Below, one piece after another: positions 48,540 to 57,130 of a stretch of DNA of 64,000 nt. Below the pieces are notes generated by a model. It was not told the DNA's origin and made no database searches. It saw only the letters and a list, made by a program, of their open reading frames with translations. How positions within the stretch are numbered: the first letter of the stretch is position 1; each line of letters begins with the position of its first letter. The stretch covers positions 434,001-498,000 of the forward strand of contig CAVOHR010000002.1 of the NCBI GenBank assembly GCA_963695835.1, read 5' to 3'. This stretch comes from VRUE01 sp963695835 (GTDB lineage: Bacteria; Actinomycetota; Thermoleophilia; Solirubrobacterales; 70-9). A program made the position numbers and the translations under genes.

Positions 48540-49382
48540 ATGACCAGCGTGCTCCAGGAACTCGCAAGCGTGGATGGGCAGGTGACGCCTACCGCCGAGG
48601 CGACCGTGCCGATGCGGGACGACGGGCTCTACCGGGGCGACGGCGCCTTCGAGGTGATCCGCATCTACGCCGGGCGGCCGTTCGCGCTCGGCGACCACCT
48701 CGACCGGCTCGGGCGCTCGGCGGCGGCGATCGAGCTCGAGTTCGACCGCGCGGCGCTGGCGGCGGAGATCGCCGCGCTGCTCGGCGAGGCGGGCGAGGTC
48801 GACGGCCAGCTGCGCCTGATCGTCACCCGCGGCGGCCGCCGGATTGCCGCGGTCGAGCCGCTGCCGCCCCACGCCGAGACGCTGCGGCTCGCCACCGTCA
48901 CCTACTGCCCGAGCGTGATCCTCGACGGGGTCAAGTCGCTCTCCTACGCGGCCAACATGCAGGCGACCCGCCTGGCCAAATCCCAGGGCGCCGACGAGGC
49001 CGTCCTCGTCCAGCCCGACGGCACGGTGCTCGAGCCGCCGACCTCGGCGATCTTCTGGGTCTCGCCCGAGGGCGGGCTGCGCACCCCGGCGCTCGAGGTC
49101 GGCGTGCTCGAGTCGATCACCCGCGATCGCCTGGTCAAGGCGCTGCACGTCGAGGAGGGCGCCTGGCCGGTCGCCGACCTGCACGCCGCACGCGAGGCGT
49201 TCCTCGCCTCGACCACGCGGGAGATCCAGGCGGTCGCCGCGATCGACGGCCGCGAGCTGGACGAGGCGCCGGGCCCACGCACGCGCGAGGCGCAGCAGGC
49301 ATTCGCAGCGACCCTCGGCCAGGAGCTGCCGGATCCCGATCACGACCAAGAGAAAGCAGGGGTGCGATGGACTTCCAACTGA
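48540..49382 (+). CDS. Class IV (PLP) aminotransferase, branched-chain or aminodeoxychorismate lyase type
   Basis: A 280-aa fold-type IV PLP enzyme. The early RGDGAFEVIRIYAGRPFALGDHLDRLGRSAAAI and the catalytic Lys in LDGVKSLSYAANMQATRLAKSQGADEAVLVQPDG, with the EPPTSAIFWVSPEGGLRTPALEVGVLESITRD motif, are diagnostic. Branched-chain aminotransferase and 4-amino-4-deoxychorismate lyase cannot be told apart here. Its end overlaps the acyl-CoA dehydrogenase start by 16 bp, suggesting a branched-chain catabolism link. Confidence 0.92.
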   Translation: MTSVLQELASVDGQVTPTAEATVPMRDDGLYRGDGAFEVIRIYAGRPFALGDHLDRLGRSAAAIELEFDRAALAAEIAALLGEAGEVDGQLRLIVTRGGRRIAAVEPLPPHAETLRLATVTYCPSVILDGVKSLSYAANMQATRLAKSQGADEAVLVQPDGTVLEPPTSAIFWVSPEGGLRTPALEVGVLESITRDRLVKALHVEEGAWPVADLHAAREAFLASTTREIQAVAAIDGRELDEAPGPRTREAQQAFAATLGQELPDPDHDQEKAGVRWTSN

Positions 49383-50527
49383 CCGACGAGCAGCGCTTGA
49401 TCTCCGAAGCGGCGCGTGAGTTCGCCGACCGCGAGATCCTGCCGCGGGTCCGCGACAACGACCGCGCCGCCCGCTTCGACCGCGAGCTGGCGAGCAAGCT
49501 CGGCGAGGTCGGCTACCTCGGCGCCCCGGTCGCCGAACAGTACGGCGGCCGCGGCCTCGACTACATCGGCTACGGACTGATCGTCGAGCAGGTCGGCCGC
49601 GCCGACTCCTCCGCCCGCACGGTCGTCTCGGTGCAGACCTCTCTGGTCGCCGGCTCGATCGAGCGCTGGGGCAGTGAGGAGCAGAAGCAGCACTGGCTGC
49701 CGCGGCTCTGCTCGGGCGAGGCGCTCGGCTGCTTCGGCCTGACCGAGCCCGACACCGGCTCCGACGCCGCCAACCTGCGCACCCGGGCCACCAGAACGGA
49801 CTCGGGCTGGTCGATCAGCGGCCAGAAGATGTGGATCTCGCTCGGCAACTTCTCCGAGCTGGCGCTGATCTTCGCCCAGACCGACCCCGAGAAGGAGCAC
49901 CGCGGCCTCGCCTGCTTCCTCGTCCCGACCGACAGCGAGGGCTTCTCCACGCAGGAGATCCACGGCAAGCTCGGCCTGCGCTCCTCCGACACCGCTGAGC
50001 TCTCGCTCGACTCGGTCGAGGTCGGCGAGGACGCGATGCTGGGCGAGGTCGGCGACGGCTTCAAGGTCGCGATGAGCGCGCTCGACAACGGCCGTTACAG
50101 CGTCGCCGCCGGCTGCGTCGGGATCTGCGACGGCTGCGTCGACGCCTCGGTCGCCTACGCCAAGGAGCGCGAACAGTTCGGCGTGCCGCTGGCTCGCTTC
50201 CAGCTCGTGCAGGAGATGATCGCCGACATGATCCTCAAGCGCGACGCCTCGCGGATGCTGGTCTACCGCGCGGGCGCGCTGAAGGACGAAGGCAAGCCGA
50301 ACACGATGGAGACCTCGGTGGCGAAGCTGTACGCGACCGAGTCGGCGGTCGAGTGCGCCAACCTGGCGATCCAGGTGCACGGCGGCGCCGGCTACGTCGA
50401 CGACTACCCGGTCGAGCGCTACCTGCGCGACGCCCGCGTGACCACGCTGTACGAGGGGACCTCGCAGATCCAGAAGCTGATCATCGGGCGGCTCGCGACG
50501 GGGATCAACGCGATGACTCCTCTATGA
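49367..50527 (+). CDS. Acyl-CoA dehydrogenase
   Basis: A 386-aa FAD enzyme that puts a double bond into acyl-CoA. The sequence has CFGLTEPDTGSDAANLRTRATRTDSGWSISGQKMWI, the FAD-site block, the catalytic Glu region RYLRDARVTTLYEGTSQIQKLIIGR, and QVHGGAGYVDDYPVERY. The length is usual. It overlaps the aminotransferase gene upstream and sits before enoyl-CoA hydratase and 3-hydroxyacyl-CoA dehydrogenase. Confidence 0.96.
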   Translation: MDFQLTDEQRLISEAAREFADREILPRVRDNDRAARFDRELASKLGEVGYLGAPVAEQYGGRGLDYIGYGLIVEQVGRADSSARTVVSVQTSLVAGSIERWGSEEQKQHWLPRLCSGEALGCFGLTEPDTGSDAANLRTRATRTDSGWSISGQKMWISLGNFSELALIFAQTDPEKEHRGLACFLVPTDSEGFSTQEIHGKLGLRSSDTAELSLDSVEVGEDAMLGEVGDGFKVAMSALDNGRYSVAAGCVGICDGCVDASVAYAKEREQFGVPLARFQLVQEMIADMILKRDASRMLVYRAGALKDEGKPNTMETSVAKLYATESAVECANLAIQVHGGAGYVDDYPVERYLRDARVTTLYEGTSQIQKLIIGRLATGINAMTPL

Positions 50528-50585
50528 GCCGAGCGAATGAACGTCACAGTCTGATTCTTCGTGAAATGAGCGAGGCGAATGCCTG

Positions 50586-51359
50586 ATGGGGGGCGAGCTG
50601 ATTCAGGTCTCGGTCGATGGCGGGGTCGCCCTGCTGCGCCTCAACCGGCCCGAGGCGCGCAACGCGCTCTCTCCGGAGCTGATGGAGCAGATCGCCGCGA
50701 CCCTGGAGGACTTCGACCCCGACCCCGAGGTGCGCTGCATCGTGATCGCCGGCTCCGAGGAGGTCTTCGCCGCCGGCGCCGACATCAAGGCGCTGAGCGA
50801 GCGCAGCTTCGCCGCGGCGCTGCGACACCCGGCGGCGTCGTTCTGGCGCCGCGTCGCTGCGGTCAAGACGCCGCTGATCGCCGCCGTCTCCGGCTACGCG
50901 CTGGGCGGCGGCTGCGAGCTGGCGCTCGCCTGCGACATGATCGTCGCCTCCGACAGCGCGGTCTTCGGCCAGCCGGAGATCCGGCTGGGGATCATCCCCG
51001 GCGGTGGCGGGACGCAGCGGCTGGCGCGGGTGATCGGCAAGCAGCGGGCGATGGAGCTCGTGCTGACCGGCCGCCGCTTCGACGCCGACATGGCGCTGGA
51101 GATGGGGCTGGTCAACAGGGTCGTCAAGAAGGGCCGCTGGCTCGAGGAGGCGATGGAGCTGGCCCGCACGGTCGCCGAGCGCCCGCCGATCGCGACGCGC
51201 CTCGCCAAGCAGGCGGTCATCGCCGCCGAGGAGACGGCGCTCTCGGCCGGGCTGGAGAGCGAGCGGCGCCTCTACGAGCTGGCGATGGCGACCGAGGACC
51301 GGGTCGAGGGCATGCGGGCCTTCCTCGAGAAGCGCGAGCCGAGGTTCGAGGGCAAGTGA
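50586..51359 (+). CDS. Enoyl-CoA hydratase
   Basis: A 257-aa crotonase. LLRLNRPEARNALSPELMEQI opens it; the oxyanion segments are EVFAAGADIKALSE and AAVSGYALGGGCELALACDMIVAS; the two catalytic Glu residues lie at GGGCE and FGQPEIRLGIIPGGGGTQRL. It hydrates enoyl-CoA in the beta-oxidation cluster. It starts 58 bp after the dehydrogenase. Confidence 0.96.
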   Translation: MGGELIQVSVDGGVALLRLNRPEARNALSPELMEQIAATLEDFDPDPEVRCIVIAGSEEVFAAGADIKALSERSFAAALRHPAASFWRRVAAVKTPLIAAVSGYALGGGCELALACDMIVASDSAVFGQPEIRLGIIPGGGGTQRLARVIGKQRAMELVLTGRRFDADMALEMGLVNRVVKKGRWLEEAMELARTVAERPPIATRLAKQAVIAAEETALSAGLESERRLYELAMATEDRVEGMRAFLEKREPRFEGK

Positions 51360-51387
51360 TCCCCACCGACGGGCCGATTCCGTCCAA

Positions 51388-52599
51388 ATGACGGACGTTC
51401 CAGGCCCGTCGGGGCGCGAGATCGTGCGGATCGGAATCGTCGGCGCCGGCACGATGGGCACGGGGATCGCGCAGATCGCCTGCCTCGGCGGCTACGAGAT
51501 CAGGTTGCACGATCCCGTCCCCGAGGCGCTCGAGGGCGGGCTGGAGCGGCTGAAGGCGGCGCTGGCCAGGGGCGCCGAGCGCGGCCGCTGGAGTCGAGCG
51601 GAGGCCGACGCCGCGGCCGGCCGCGCAGCCCCCGCGCCGAGCCTCGGCGACCTCGCCGGCTGCGACCTGGTGGTCGAGGCCGCGCCCGAGGACCTGGATC
51701 TGAAGCGAGGCCTGTTCGCGGCGCTGGCCGAGGCCTGCGGCGCCGAGGCGATCCTCGCCACCAACACCTCCTCCCTGCGGGTCATCGACGTCGCGGCCGA
51801 CACCCCGCACCCCGAGCGGGTGGTCGGCATGCACTTCTTCAACCCGCCGCTGGCGATGAAGCTGGTCGAGGTGGTGGCGACCGGCAACTCCTCGCCGCAG
51901 GCGCTCGACGCGACGGCGGAGGTCGGTGCTCGCATGGGCCGCACGCCGATCCGCGCCAAGGACAGCCCCGGCTTCATCGCCAACCGCCTCGCCCGCCCGT
52001 TCTCGCTGGAGTCGCTGCGCATGCTCGAGGACGAGGTGGCCGACGCGCCGACGATCGACCGCGTCTGCCGGCTCGGCGGCGGCTTCCGGATGGGCCCGTT
52101 CGAGCTGCTCGACCTGATCGGCCTCGACGTCAACCTCAGCGTCGCCCGCTCCTTCTACGAGCAGGGCGGCAAGCCGGAGCGCTGGCGGCCGAGCCCGATC
52201 CAGGAAGCGATGGTTGCCGAGGGCCGGCTGGGCCGCAAGAGCGGCCGAGGCTTCTACGACTACACCCGTGACAAAGGCAGCGGGGCGGTTTCAGGGACCA
52301 CGCTCGATCCCGGTCAGCTGGCAAGCATCGATCCTGCCGCACCGGAGATCCTGCCGCGCCTGCTGGCGCAGATCGCGAACGAGGCGGCGTTCGCCCGCGA
52401 AGAGGAGGTTGGCTCGCCCGAGGACATGGACACCGCGATGCGGCTCGGCTTCAACTGGCCGCTGGGGCCGATCGAGCTCACCGAGCTGATCGGCGCCCGG
52501 CGCGCCGCCAGCCTGCTCGAAGAGCTGCGCGGCCGGCTCGGCGACGCCTACGTCCCGGCGCCGCGACTGCTCGCCGCCGCCGAGGAGGAAGCGGCGTGA
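51388..52599 (+). CDS. 3-hydroxyacyl-CoA dehydrogenase (FadB/PaaH-like)
   Basis: A 403-aa enzyme with the NAD loop IGIVGAGTMGTGIAQIACLGGYEI at the N-terminus, the catalytic-domain motif ATNTSSLRVIDVAADTPHPERVVGMHFFNPPLAMKLVEVV (catalytic His), and two C-terminal 3HCDH_C domains including KDSPGFIANRLARPFSLESLRMLEDEVA. It is longer than simple HADH, fitting the duplicated C-terminal type. It overlaps the next gene by 4 bp. Confidence 0.96.
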   Translation: MTDVPGPSGREIVRIGIVGAGTMGTGIAQIACLGGYEIRLHDPVPEALEGGLERLKAALARGAERGRWSRAEADAAAGRAAPAPSLGDLAGCDLVVEAAPEDLDLKRGLFAALAEACGAEAILATNTSSLRVIDVAADTPHPERVVGMHFFNPPLAMKLVEVVATGNSSPQALDATAEVGARMGRTPIRAKDSPGFIANRLARPFSLESLRMLEDEVADAPTIDRVCRLGGGFRMGPFELLDLIGLDVNLSVARSFYEQGGKPERWRPSPIQEAMVAEGRLGRKSGRGFYDYTRDKGSGAVSGTTLDPGQLASIDPAAPEILPRLLAQIANEAAFAREEEVGSPEDMDTAMRLGFNWPLGPIELTELIGARRAASLLEELRGRLGDAYVPAPRLLAAAEEEAA

Positions 52600-54491
52600 G
52601 CGCGGGCCGCAAGCCGGCGACCCCGCACACCGCGAGGCGCAATCGCGAGGCGCTCGACTCGCTGCCGGCGGACACCGAGACCGACTTCGAGGAGGCGCGC
52701 CGCGGCCTCGTCGCCGCCTTCGAGCCGCCGCTCGTCGAGGGCGAGAGTGGCCGCCCGGCCTGGGACCTGCGCCCCTACGAGTTCCTCGACGGCGAGCCGC
52801 CCGACACCGCCCACCCGGGCCTCTGGCGGCTCAGCCGCCTCAACCGGATCGCCGGGCTGTTCGAGCTGGCGCCGGGCGTCTACCAGCTGCGCGGCTTCGA
52901 CCTCTCGAACATGCACGTGATCGAGGGTGAGGAGGGCATCGTCGTCGTCGACCCGCTGATCTCGGCCGAGACCGCGGCGGCAGCGCTGGCCCTCTACCGC
53001 GAGCACCGCGGCGAGCGCCCGGTCACCGGCCTCCTCTACACCCACAGCCACGTCGACCACTTCGGCGGCTCGCGCGGCGTCCTCTCGCCCGAGGAAGCGC
53101 GGGAGCGCGACGTGCCGATCCTCGCCCCGGCCGGGTTCCTGCACCACGCGGTCAGCGAGAACGTCTTCGCCGGGACCGCGATGGGGCGGCGCGCCGGCTA
53201 CATGTACGGAGCGCTGCTCGGGCGTGCCGCCGACGCCCAGCTCGGCGCCGGGCTGGGCCAGACGACCTCGCTCGGCTCGATCACGCTGCTGCCGCCGACC
53301 CGGGAGATCGAGGCGACCGGCCAGGAGGAGGTCATCGACGGGATCCGCTTCGCCTTCCAGCTCACCCCCGGCACCGAGGCGCCGGCCGAGATGAATTTCC
53401 TCCTGCCCGACCGCAACGCGCTCTGCATCGCCGACAACGCGGCCCGCTCGATGCACAACATCCTCACCCTGCGCGGCGCCCTGGTCCGCGACCCGCGCCG
53501 CTGGGCCCACCACCTCGACGAGGCGATCGAGCTGTTCGGCGGGCGCTGCGAAGTGCTCTTCGCCGGCCACCACTGGCCCTGCTGGGGCGGGGAGCGGATC
53601 GTCGACTTCCTCGAGCAGCAGCGCGACCTCTACGCCTACCTGCACGACCAGACCCTGCGCCTGCTGAACAAGGGACACACCGGCGCCGAGATCGCCGAGC
53701 TGATCGAGCTGCCGCCCAGCCTCGCCCGCGAGTGGCACTGCCGCGAGTACTACGGCTCGATCAGCCACAACGCGAAGGCGATCTACCAGCGCTACATGGG
53801 CTGGTTCGACGGCAACCCGGCGCACCTCTGGGAGCACCCGCCGGTCGAGCGGGCGCGGCGCTACGTCGAGTCCATGGGCGGCGCCGAGGCGGTGCTGGAG
53901 CGGGCGCGCGAGTCCTTCGAGGCGGGCGACTACCGCTGGGTCGCCGAGGTCGTCAACCACGTCGTCTTCGCCGAACCGGAGAACCGGGCGGCGCGCGAGC
54001 TACAGGCCGATGCGCTCGAGCAGCTCGGCTACGGCGCCGAGAACGCGACCTGGCGCAACTTCTTCCTGGTCGGCGCGAAGGAGCTGCGCGAGGGTGTCGG
54101 CGGCACGCCGACCGCCGCGGCGCCGCCCGACGTCGTCGCCAACCTCTCGGTCTCCCAGCTGCTCGACGCGATGGCGATCCGGCTCGACGGCCCGCGCGCC
54201 TGGGAGCTGGAGCTGCGGATCGACTGGGTCGTCACCGACCCCGACGAGGCGCACGCGATCACGGTCCGCAACGGCGTCCTCTGGCACCGGCCGGGGCGCC
54301 ACGAGCGGCCCGACGCGGCGCTGCTGGTCGAGCGCGGCGCGCTCGACCAGCTGCTGCTGAAAGCCGCCGACGTCGCGGCGCTGGCCGAGAGCGGCCGGCT
54401 GCGGGTCGAGGGCGACGGCGCCAGGCTCGGCGAGCTGCTCGGCCTGCTCGACGAGCCGGACCCGGGCTTCGCGATCGTCACCCCGGAGTGA
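52596..54491 (+). CDS. Alkylsulfatase-like MBL-fold hydrolase (SdsA/BDS1 type)
   Basis: A 631-aa enzyme. The N-terminal beta-lactamase-fold domain has the zinc motif THSHVDHFGGSRGV, further ligands LCIADNAARSMHN and FAGHHWPCWG, and the family-specific HLWEHPP motif. A dimerisation domain (about 420-500) and a C-terminal SCP2-like domain follow (VANLSVSQLLDAMAIRLDGPRAWELELRIDWV). It should hydrolyse primary or secondary alkyl sulfates to alcohols that feed beta-oxidation, which fits its place in this cluster. Confidence 0.92.
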   Translation: MSAGRKPATPHTARRNREALDSLPADTETDFEEARRGLVAAFEPPLVEGESGRPAWDLRPYEFLDGEPPDTAHPGLWRLSRLNRIAGLFELAPGVYQLRGFDLSNMHVIEGEEGIVVVDPLISAETAAAALALYREHRGERPVTGLLYTHSHVDHFGGSRGVLSPEEARERDVPILAPAGFLHHAVSENVFAGTAMGRRAGYMYGALLGRAADAQLGAGLGQTTSLGSITLLPPTREIEATGQEEVIDGIRFAFQLTPGTEAPAEMNFLLPDRNALCIADNAARSMHNILTLRGALVRDPRRWAHHLDEAIELFGGRCEVLFAGHHWPCWGGERIVDFLEQQRDLYAYLHDQTLRLLNKGHTGAEIAELIELPPSLAREWHCREYYGSISHNAKAIYQRYMGWFDGNPAHLWEHPPVERARRYVESMGGAEAVLERARESFEAGDYRWVAEVVNHVVFAEPENRAARELQADALEQLGYGAENATWRNFFLVGAKELREGVGGTPTAAAPPDVVANLSVSQLLDAMAIRLDGPRAWELELRIDWVVTDPDEAHAITVRNGVLWHRPGRHERPDAALLVERGALDQLLLKAADVAALAESGRLRVEGDGARLGELLGLLDEPDPGFAIVTPE

Positions 54492-54596
54492 GCTCAGCCG
54501 CCGAGGAAGGGCCGCTTTCTCAGACATCCGTCTACCAAGTCAAAGAGTTACACTTTCGTGTCCCACACGTCACACCTATCTCCATATGGTGGAGGC

Positions 54597-55043
54597 ATGG
54601 AGGCTATGAGGCAGAGCTGGACAGACGACCGTCTCGACGATCTATCCCACCGGATGGACGAACGCTTCGACCAGGTCGAAGGCGAGATGAAGAGCGGCTT
54701 CGACCGAGTCGACGGCGAGATCAAAGAGCTGCGGACCGAGATCAAGGGCACCGCAGGTGAGCTGCGGGCCGAGATCAAGGGCACCGCAGGTGAGCTGCGG
54801 GCCGAGATCAAGGCTGTGAGCAGGGAACTACGCACGGAGATGGCAGGTTGCGAGTGTCGACTCGACGCCCGGATCACCGAAAACCACGTCAGGATTCGCG
54901 AAGAGATCGCCAAGCTGCACAACGACAACCGTCAGATCCATGCCGAGCTGCATGCGTTTCAGCGGGCGATCATCCAGGTCGGCGGTGGCCTCATCGTCAC
55001 GCTGATCGCCACCTTCGTCGGGCTGCTGATCACGAACCTCTGA
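54597..55043 (+). CDS. Coiled-coil tail-anchored protein with an 11-residue repeat
   Basis: A 148-aa protein: a long charged coiled coil (WTDDRLDDLSHRMDERFDQVEGEMKSGFDRVDGEIKELR) with two exact copies of KGTAGELRAEI, ending in one C-terminal transmembrane helix (IQVGGGLIVTLIATFVGLLITNL). It may be anchored by its tail. Proteins of this sort often have unknown roles in actinobacteria. The start ATG follows GGAGG. Confidence 0.7.
   Translation: MEAMRQSWTDDRLDDLSHRMDERFDQVEGEMKSGFDRVDGEIKELRTEIKGTAGELRAEIKGTAGELRAEIKAVSRELRTEMAGCECRLDARITENHVRIREEIAKLHNDNRQIHAELHAFQRAIIQVGGGLIVTLIATFVGLLITNL
54741..54806. repeat. Two tandem 33-bp repeats in the coiled-coil gene
   Basis: The unit ATCAAGGGCACCGCAGGTGA plus 13 more bases repeats exactly twice in frame (11 codons, KGTAGELRAEI, staggered by phase). 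Identical DNA suggests a recent slippage duplication. Confidence 0.9.
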
Positions 55044-55100
55044 GCTAAGACGCGAGCAAGCGGATGGCCGATCCACCGGCCCATCTGCGATGGTGGCGGG

Positions 55101-55580
55101 ATGAACGGCACCGACGGAGGCAGGGAGCCGATCACCGAGGACGGGATCGCCGCCCTGCGCGAGGAGATCGAGCAGCTCGAAGGGCCGGGCCGGACCGGGA
55201 TGGCGGCGCGGATCAAGGTCGCGCGCGAGCTCGGCGACCTCAAGGAGAACGCCGAGTACCACATCGCCAAGGAGGACCAGGCCCACCTCGAGACGCGGAT
55301 CAAGCGCCTGCGCGAGCGCCTGCGCAATGCCGTCGTCGTCGAGTCCGACGGCGCCGGCGACAGCTTCGCCTTCGGCCTCACCGCCGAGGTGCTCGACGAA
55401 TCGAGCGGCGCGCTCAACACCTGGACCCTGGTCGGCTCGACCGAGGCCGACCTCACCGCCGGCCGCCTCTCGGCCGAGTCCCCGATCGGCCGCGCCCTGC
55501 TCAACGCCAAGCCCGGCAAACCGGTCAAGGTGGAGACGCCGAAAGGCGTCCGCGGCTTCGTGGTGCAGAAGCTCCTCTGA
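55101..55580 (+). CDS. greA: Transcription elongation factor GreA
   Basis: A 159-aa factor that rescues stalled RNA polymerase by stimulating transcript cleavage. The coiled-coil hairpin carries ARIKVARELGDLKENAEYHIAKEDQAHLETRIKRLRERL with the acidic tip (GDLKENAEY), and the C-terminal FKBP-like domain is VVVESDGAGDSFAFGLTAEVLDE...SPIGRALLNAKPGKPVKVETPKG. The N-terminus (ITEDGIAALREEIEQLE) and length fit. It stands alone between the coiled-coil gene and VapBC. Confidence 0.95.
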   Translation: MNGTDGGREPITEDGIAALREEIEQLEGPGRTGMAARIKVARELGDLKENAEYHIAKEDQAHLETRIKRLRERLRNAVVVESDGAGDSFAFGLTAEVLDESSGALNTWTLVGSTEADLTAGRLSAESPIGRALLNAKPGKPVKVETPKGVRGFVVQKLL

Positions 55581-55732
55581 GTTAGATTCCTTGTCGCGCC
55601 TGAACAAGACGAACAGAACGAGCTCGCCACCGTCCAGGGCATTCTCGATGGAATCGTGCCCGCAGATCGCCGGATCTCCGAACTTCGCAACGAGCGACTT
55701 CCCCGCTCAGCGCAGATGCTACGCTGTCGCAC

Positions 55733-55975
55733 ATGGAGATCGGCGTTCGAGATCTGCGCAACCGAACCGCCCGCGTCATCGACGCGGTAAGGGCCGGCGA
55801 GCGGGTCACGCTGACCGTAAACGGGGAGCCGACGGCGGACATCGTGCCCCATGGCCAGCGCACTCGCTGGCTCTCGGGGCCACAGTTGCGTGAGCAGCTA
55901 CGCGACCGGGCGGCAGACCCCGCCCTGCGGACCGAGCTCGATCATCTCGCCGGCCAGACCCTGGACGAGCTTTGA
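55733..55975 (+). CDS. vapB: Phd/YefM-type antitoxin of a VapBC pair
   Basis: An 80-aa protein, MEIGVRDLRNRTARVIDAVRAGERVTLTVNGEPTADIVPHGQRTRW, a prevent-host-death fold that binds DNA with its N-terminus and the toxin with its C-terminus. The stop overlaps the TTG start of the PIN-domain gene, so they are translationally coupled. The upstream about 150 bp hold no gene. Confidence 0.9.
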   Translation: MEIGVRDLRNRTARVIDAVRAGERVTLTVNGEPTADIVPHGQRTRWLSGPQLREQLRDRAADPALRTELDHLAGQTLDEL

Positions 55976-56379
55976 GCGAGCCGGAGGTCGGCCTGCTTGA
56001 TACCTCCGTTTTCGTTGCGCGAGAGGACGAACGGCGACTCGGCAAGCTGCCAAGGCGCGTCGCGGTATCGGTCGTCTCGATCGGCGAGCTGCAGCTCGGG
56101 GTCCTGAATGCGGACGACGACTCGATTCGCTCGCGTCGCGCTGACACGCTCGCCCTTGCACGCGCCGCCGACACGATCCCGATCAGCGAGGCCGTCATGG
56201 TCGCCTGGGCGCGCCTCGTCGCAGACTGCAAGTCGGCTGGAATCCATCGGGCCATTCGCCTAACCGATTCGCTGATCGCCGCCACTGCGATCGAGCACGG
56301 TCTCCCTGTCGTCACACAGGACAGCGACTACGCGAAGATCGCGGGCGTCCATAGGACGCTGCGCGTCCACTCGGTCTGA
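55972..56379 (+). CDS. vapC: VapC-type PIN-domain ribonuclease toxin
   Basis: A 135-aa protein starting at a TTG that overlaps the antitoxin stop by 4 bp. The PIN signature is LLDTSVFVAREDERRL (first Asp), VSVVSIGELQLGVLN (Glu), and DSLIAATAIEHGLPVVTQDSDYAKIAG (acidic pair). It would cleave tRNA or rRNA when the antitoxin is degraded. Confidence 0.93.
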   Translation: MSEPEVGLLDTSVFVAREDERRLGKLPRRVAVSVVSIGELQLGVLNADDDSIRSRRADTLALARAADTIPISEAVMVAWARLVADCKSAGIHRAIRLTDSLIAATAIEHGLPVVTQDSDYAKIAGVHRTLRVHSV

Positions 56380-56465
56380 GCCTGAGCTGGGCGCCCGGCG
56401 CCTCCCGTGGATTTGTGACGATCGAATCGGGTCGGCAGCTCTCTCCCTCATGCAATGCTGCGGGT

Positions 56466-56801
56466 ATGCCCGCGCCGCTGATCGAGTTCCCCGCCGACGA
56501 TCCCGAGCGTGCCCGTCGTTTCTGGCATGAGCTGCTCGGGGTAGATCTCGAGCAACGCCACGCCGAGGCGGGGAGCGGCTGGGAAGCGCAGGACGATGGC
56601 CTTCGCCTCGGAGTTCACGAGCGAGGGCGGGGACCGGGCGACACCGGCTCGCTGCCCTACTTCACGGTCGCCGATATGACGAAGGCCGTAGATCGCGTCC
56701 GCGACCACGGCGGCTCGATCGTCCACCCCGGCGAGCGCTGGACCGTCTGCCGCGACTCGGAGGGCAACCCCTTCGCGCTGGCGGCCCGCGATCCGGCTTG
56801 A
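56466..56801 (+). CDS. VOC-family (glyoxalase-like) protein
   Basis: A 111-aa protein of the vicinal-oxygen-chelate fold: PLIEFPADDPERARRFWHELLGVDLEQRHAE...YFTVADMTKAVDRVRDHGGSIVHPGERWTVCRDSEGNPFALA. Single-domain VOC proteins act as dimers on small ligands or antibiotics; the ligand here is unknown. The ATG at 56466 is chosen by homology; upstream in-frame GTG at 56415 has no family sequence. Confidence 0.85.
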   Translation: MPAPLIEFPADDPERARRFWHELLGVDLEQRHAEAGSGWEAQDDGLRLGVHERGRGPGDTGSLPYFTVADMTKAVDRVRDHGGSIVHPGERWTVCRDSEGNPFALAARDPA

Positions 56802-56878
56802 CGCCGGCGCCCCCGGGGTGTAAACCGGACGGGTCCGGGGGCCCCTGCCCCGCGCCTACAGACTGGAGGAGGTTCAAG

Positions 56879-57103
56879 ATGGGTCGAGTGATGGCCGACT
56901 GCCGCCGTTTCGAGAGTGAGAGCAACTGCTCGCTGACGATCATCGGCGAGGAGGACGAGGTGGTGACCGCCGCCGCCGAGCACGCCGCGTCCGTGCACGG
57001 GCACGAGGACACGCCGGAGATGCGCGAGCAGATCCGGCAGATGCTCGAGGCCGAGTCCGCCTACGCGCCCGGCGAGCGCCAGCCCGAAGCGTTCCCGGGG
57101 TAG
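56879..57103 (+). CDS. DUF1059 family small protein
   Basis: A 74-aa protein, MGRVMADCRRFESESNCSLTIIGEEDEVVTAAAEHAASVHGHEDTPEMREQIRQMLE, matching DUF1059: Cys and His residues positioned as in metal- or ligand-binding small proteins. A GGAGGAGG site lies before the ATG. The function is unknown; it sits between a VOC protein and thioredoxin reductase. Confidence 0.88.
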   Translation: MGRVMADCRRFESESNCSLTIIGEEDEVVTAAAEHAASVHGHEDTPEMREQIRQMLEAESAYAPGERQPEAFPG

Positions 57104-57130
57104 CGCCCGGCCCGCCCGCCGGCGGCCTCG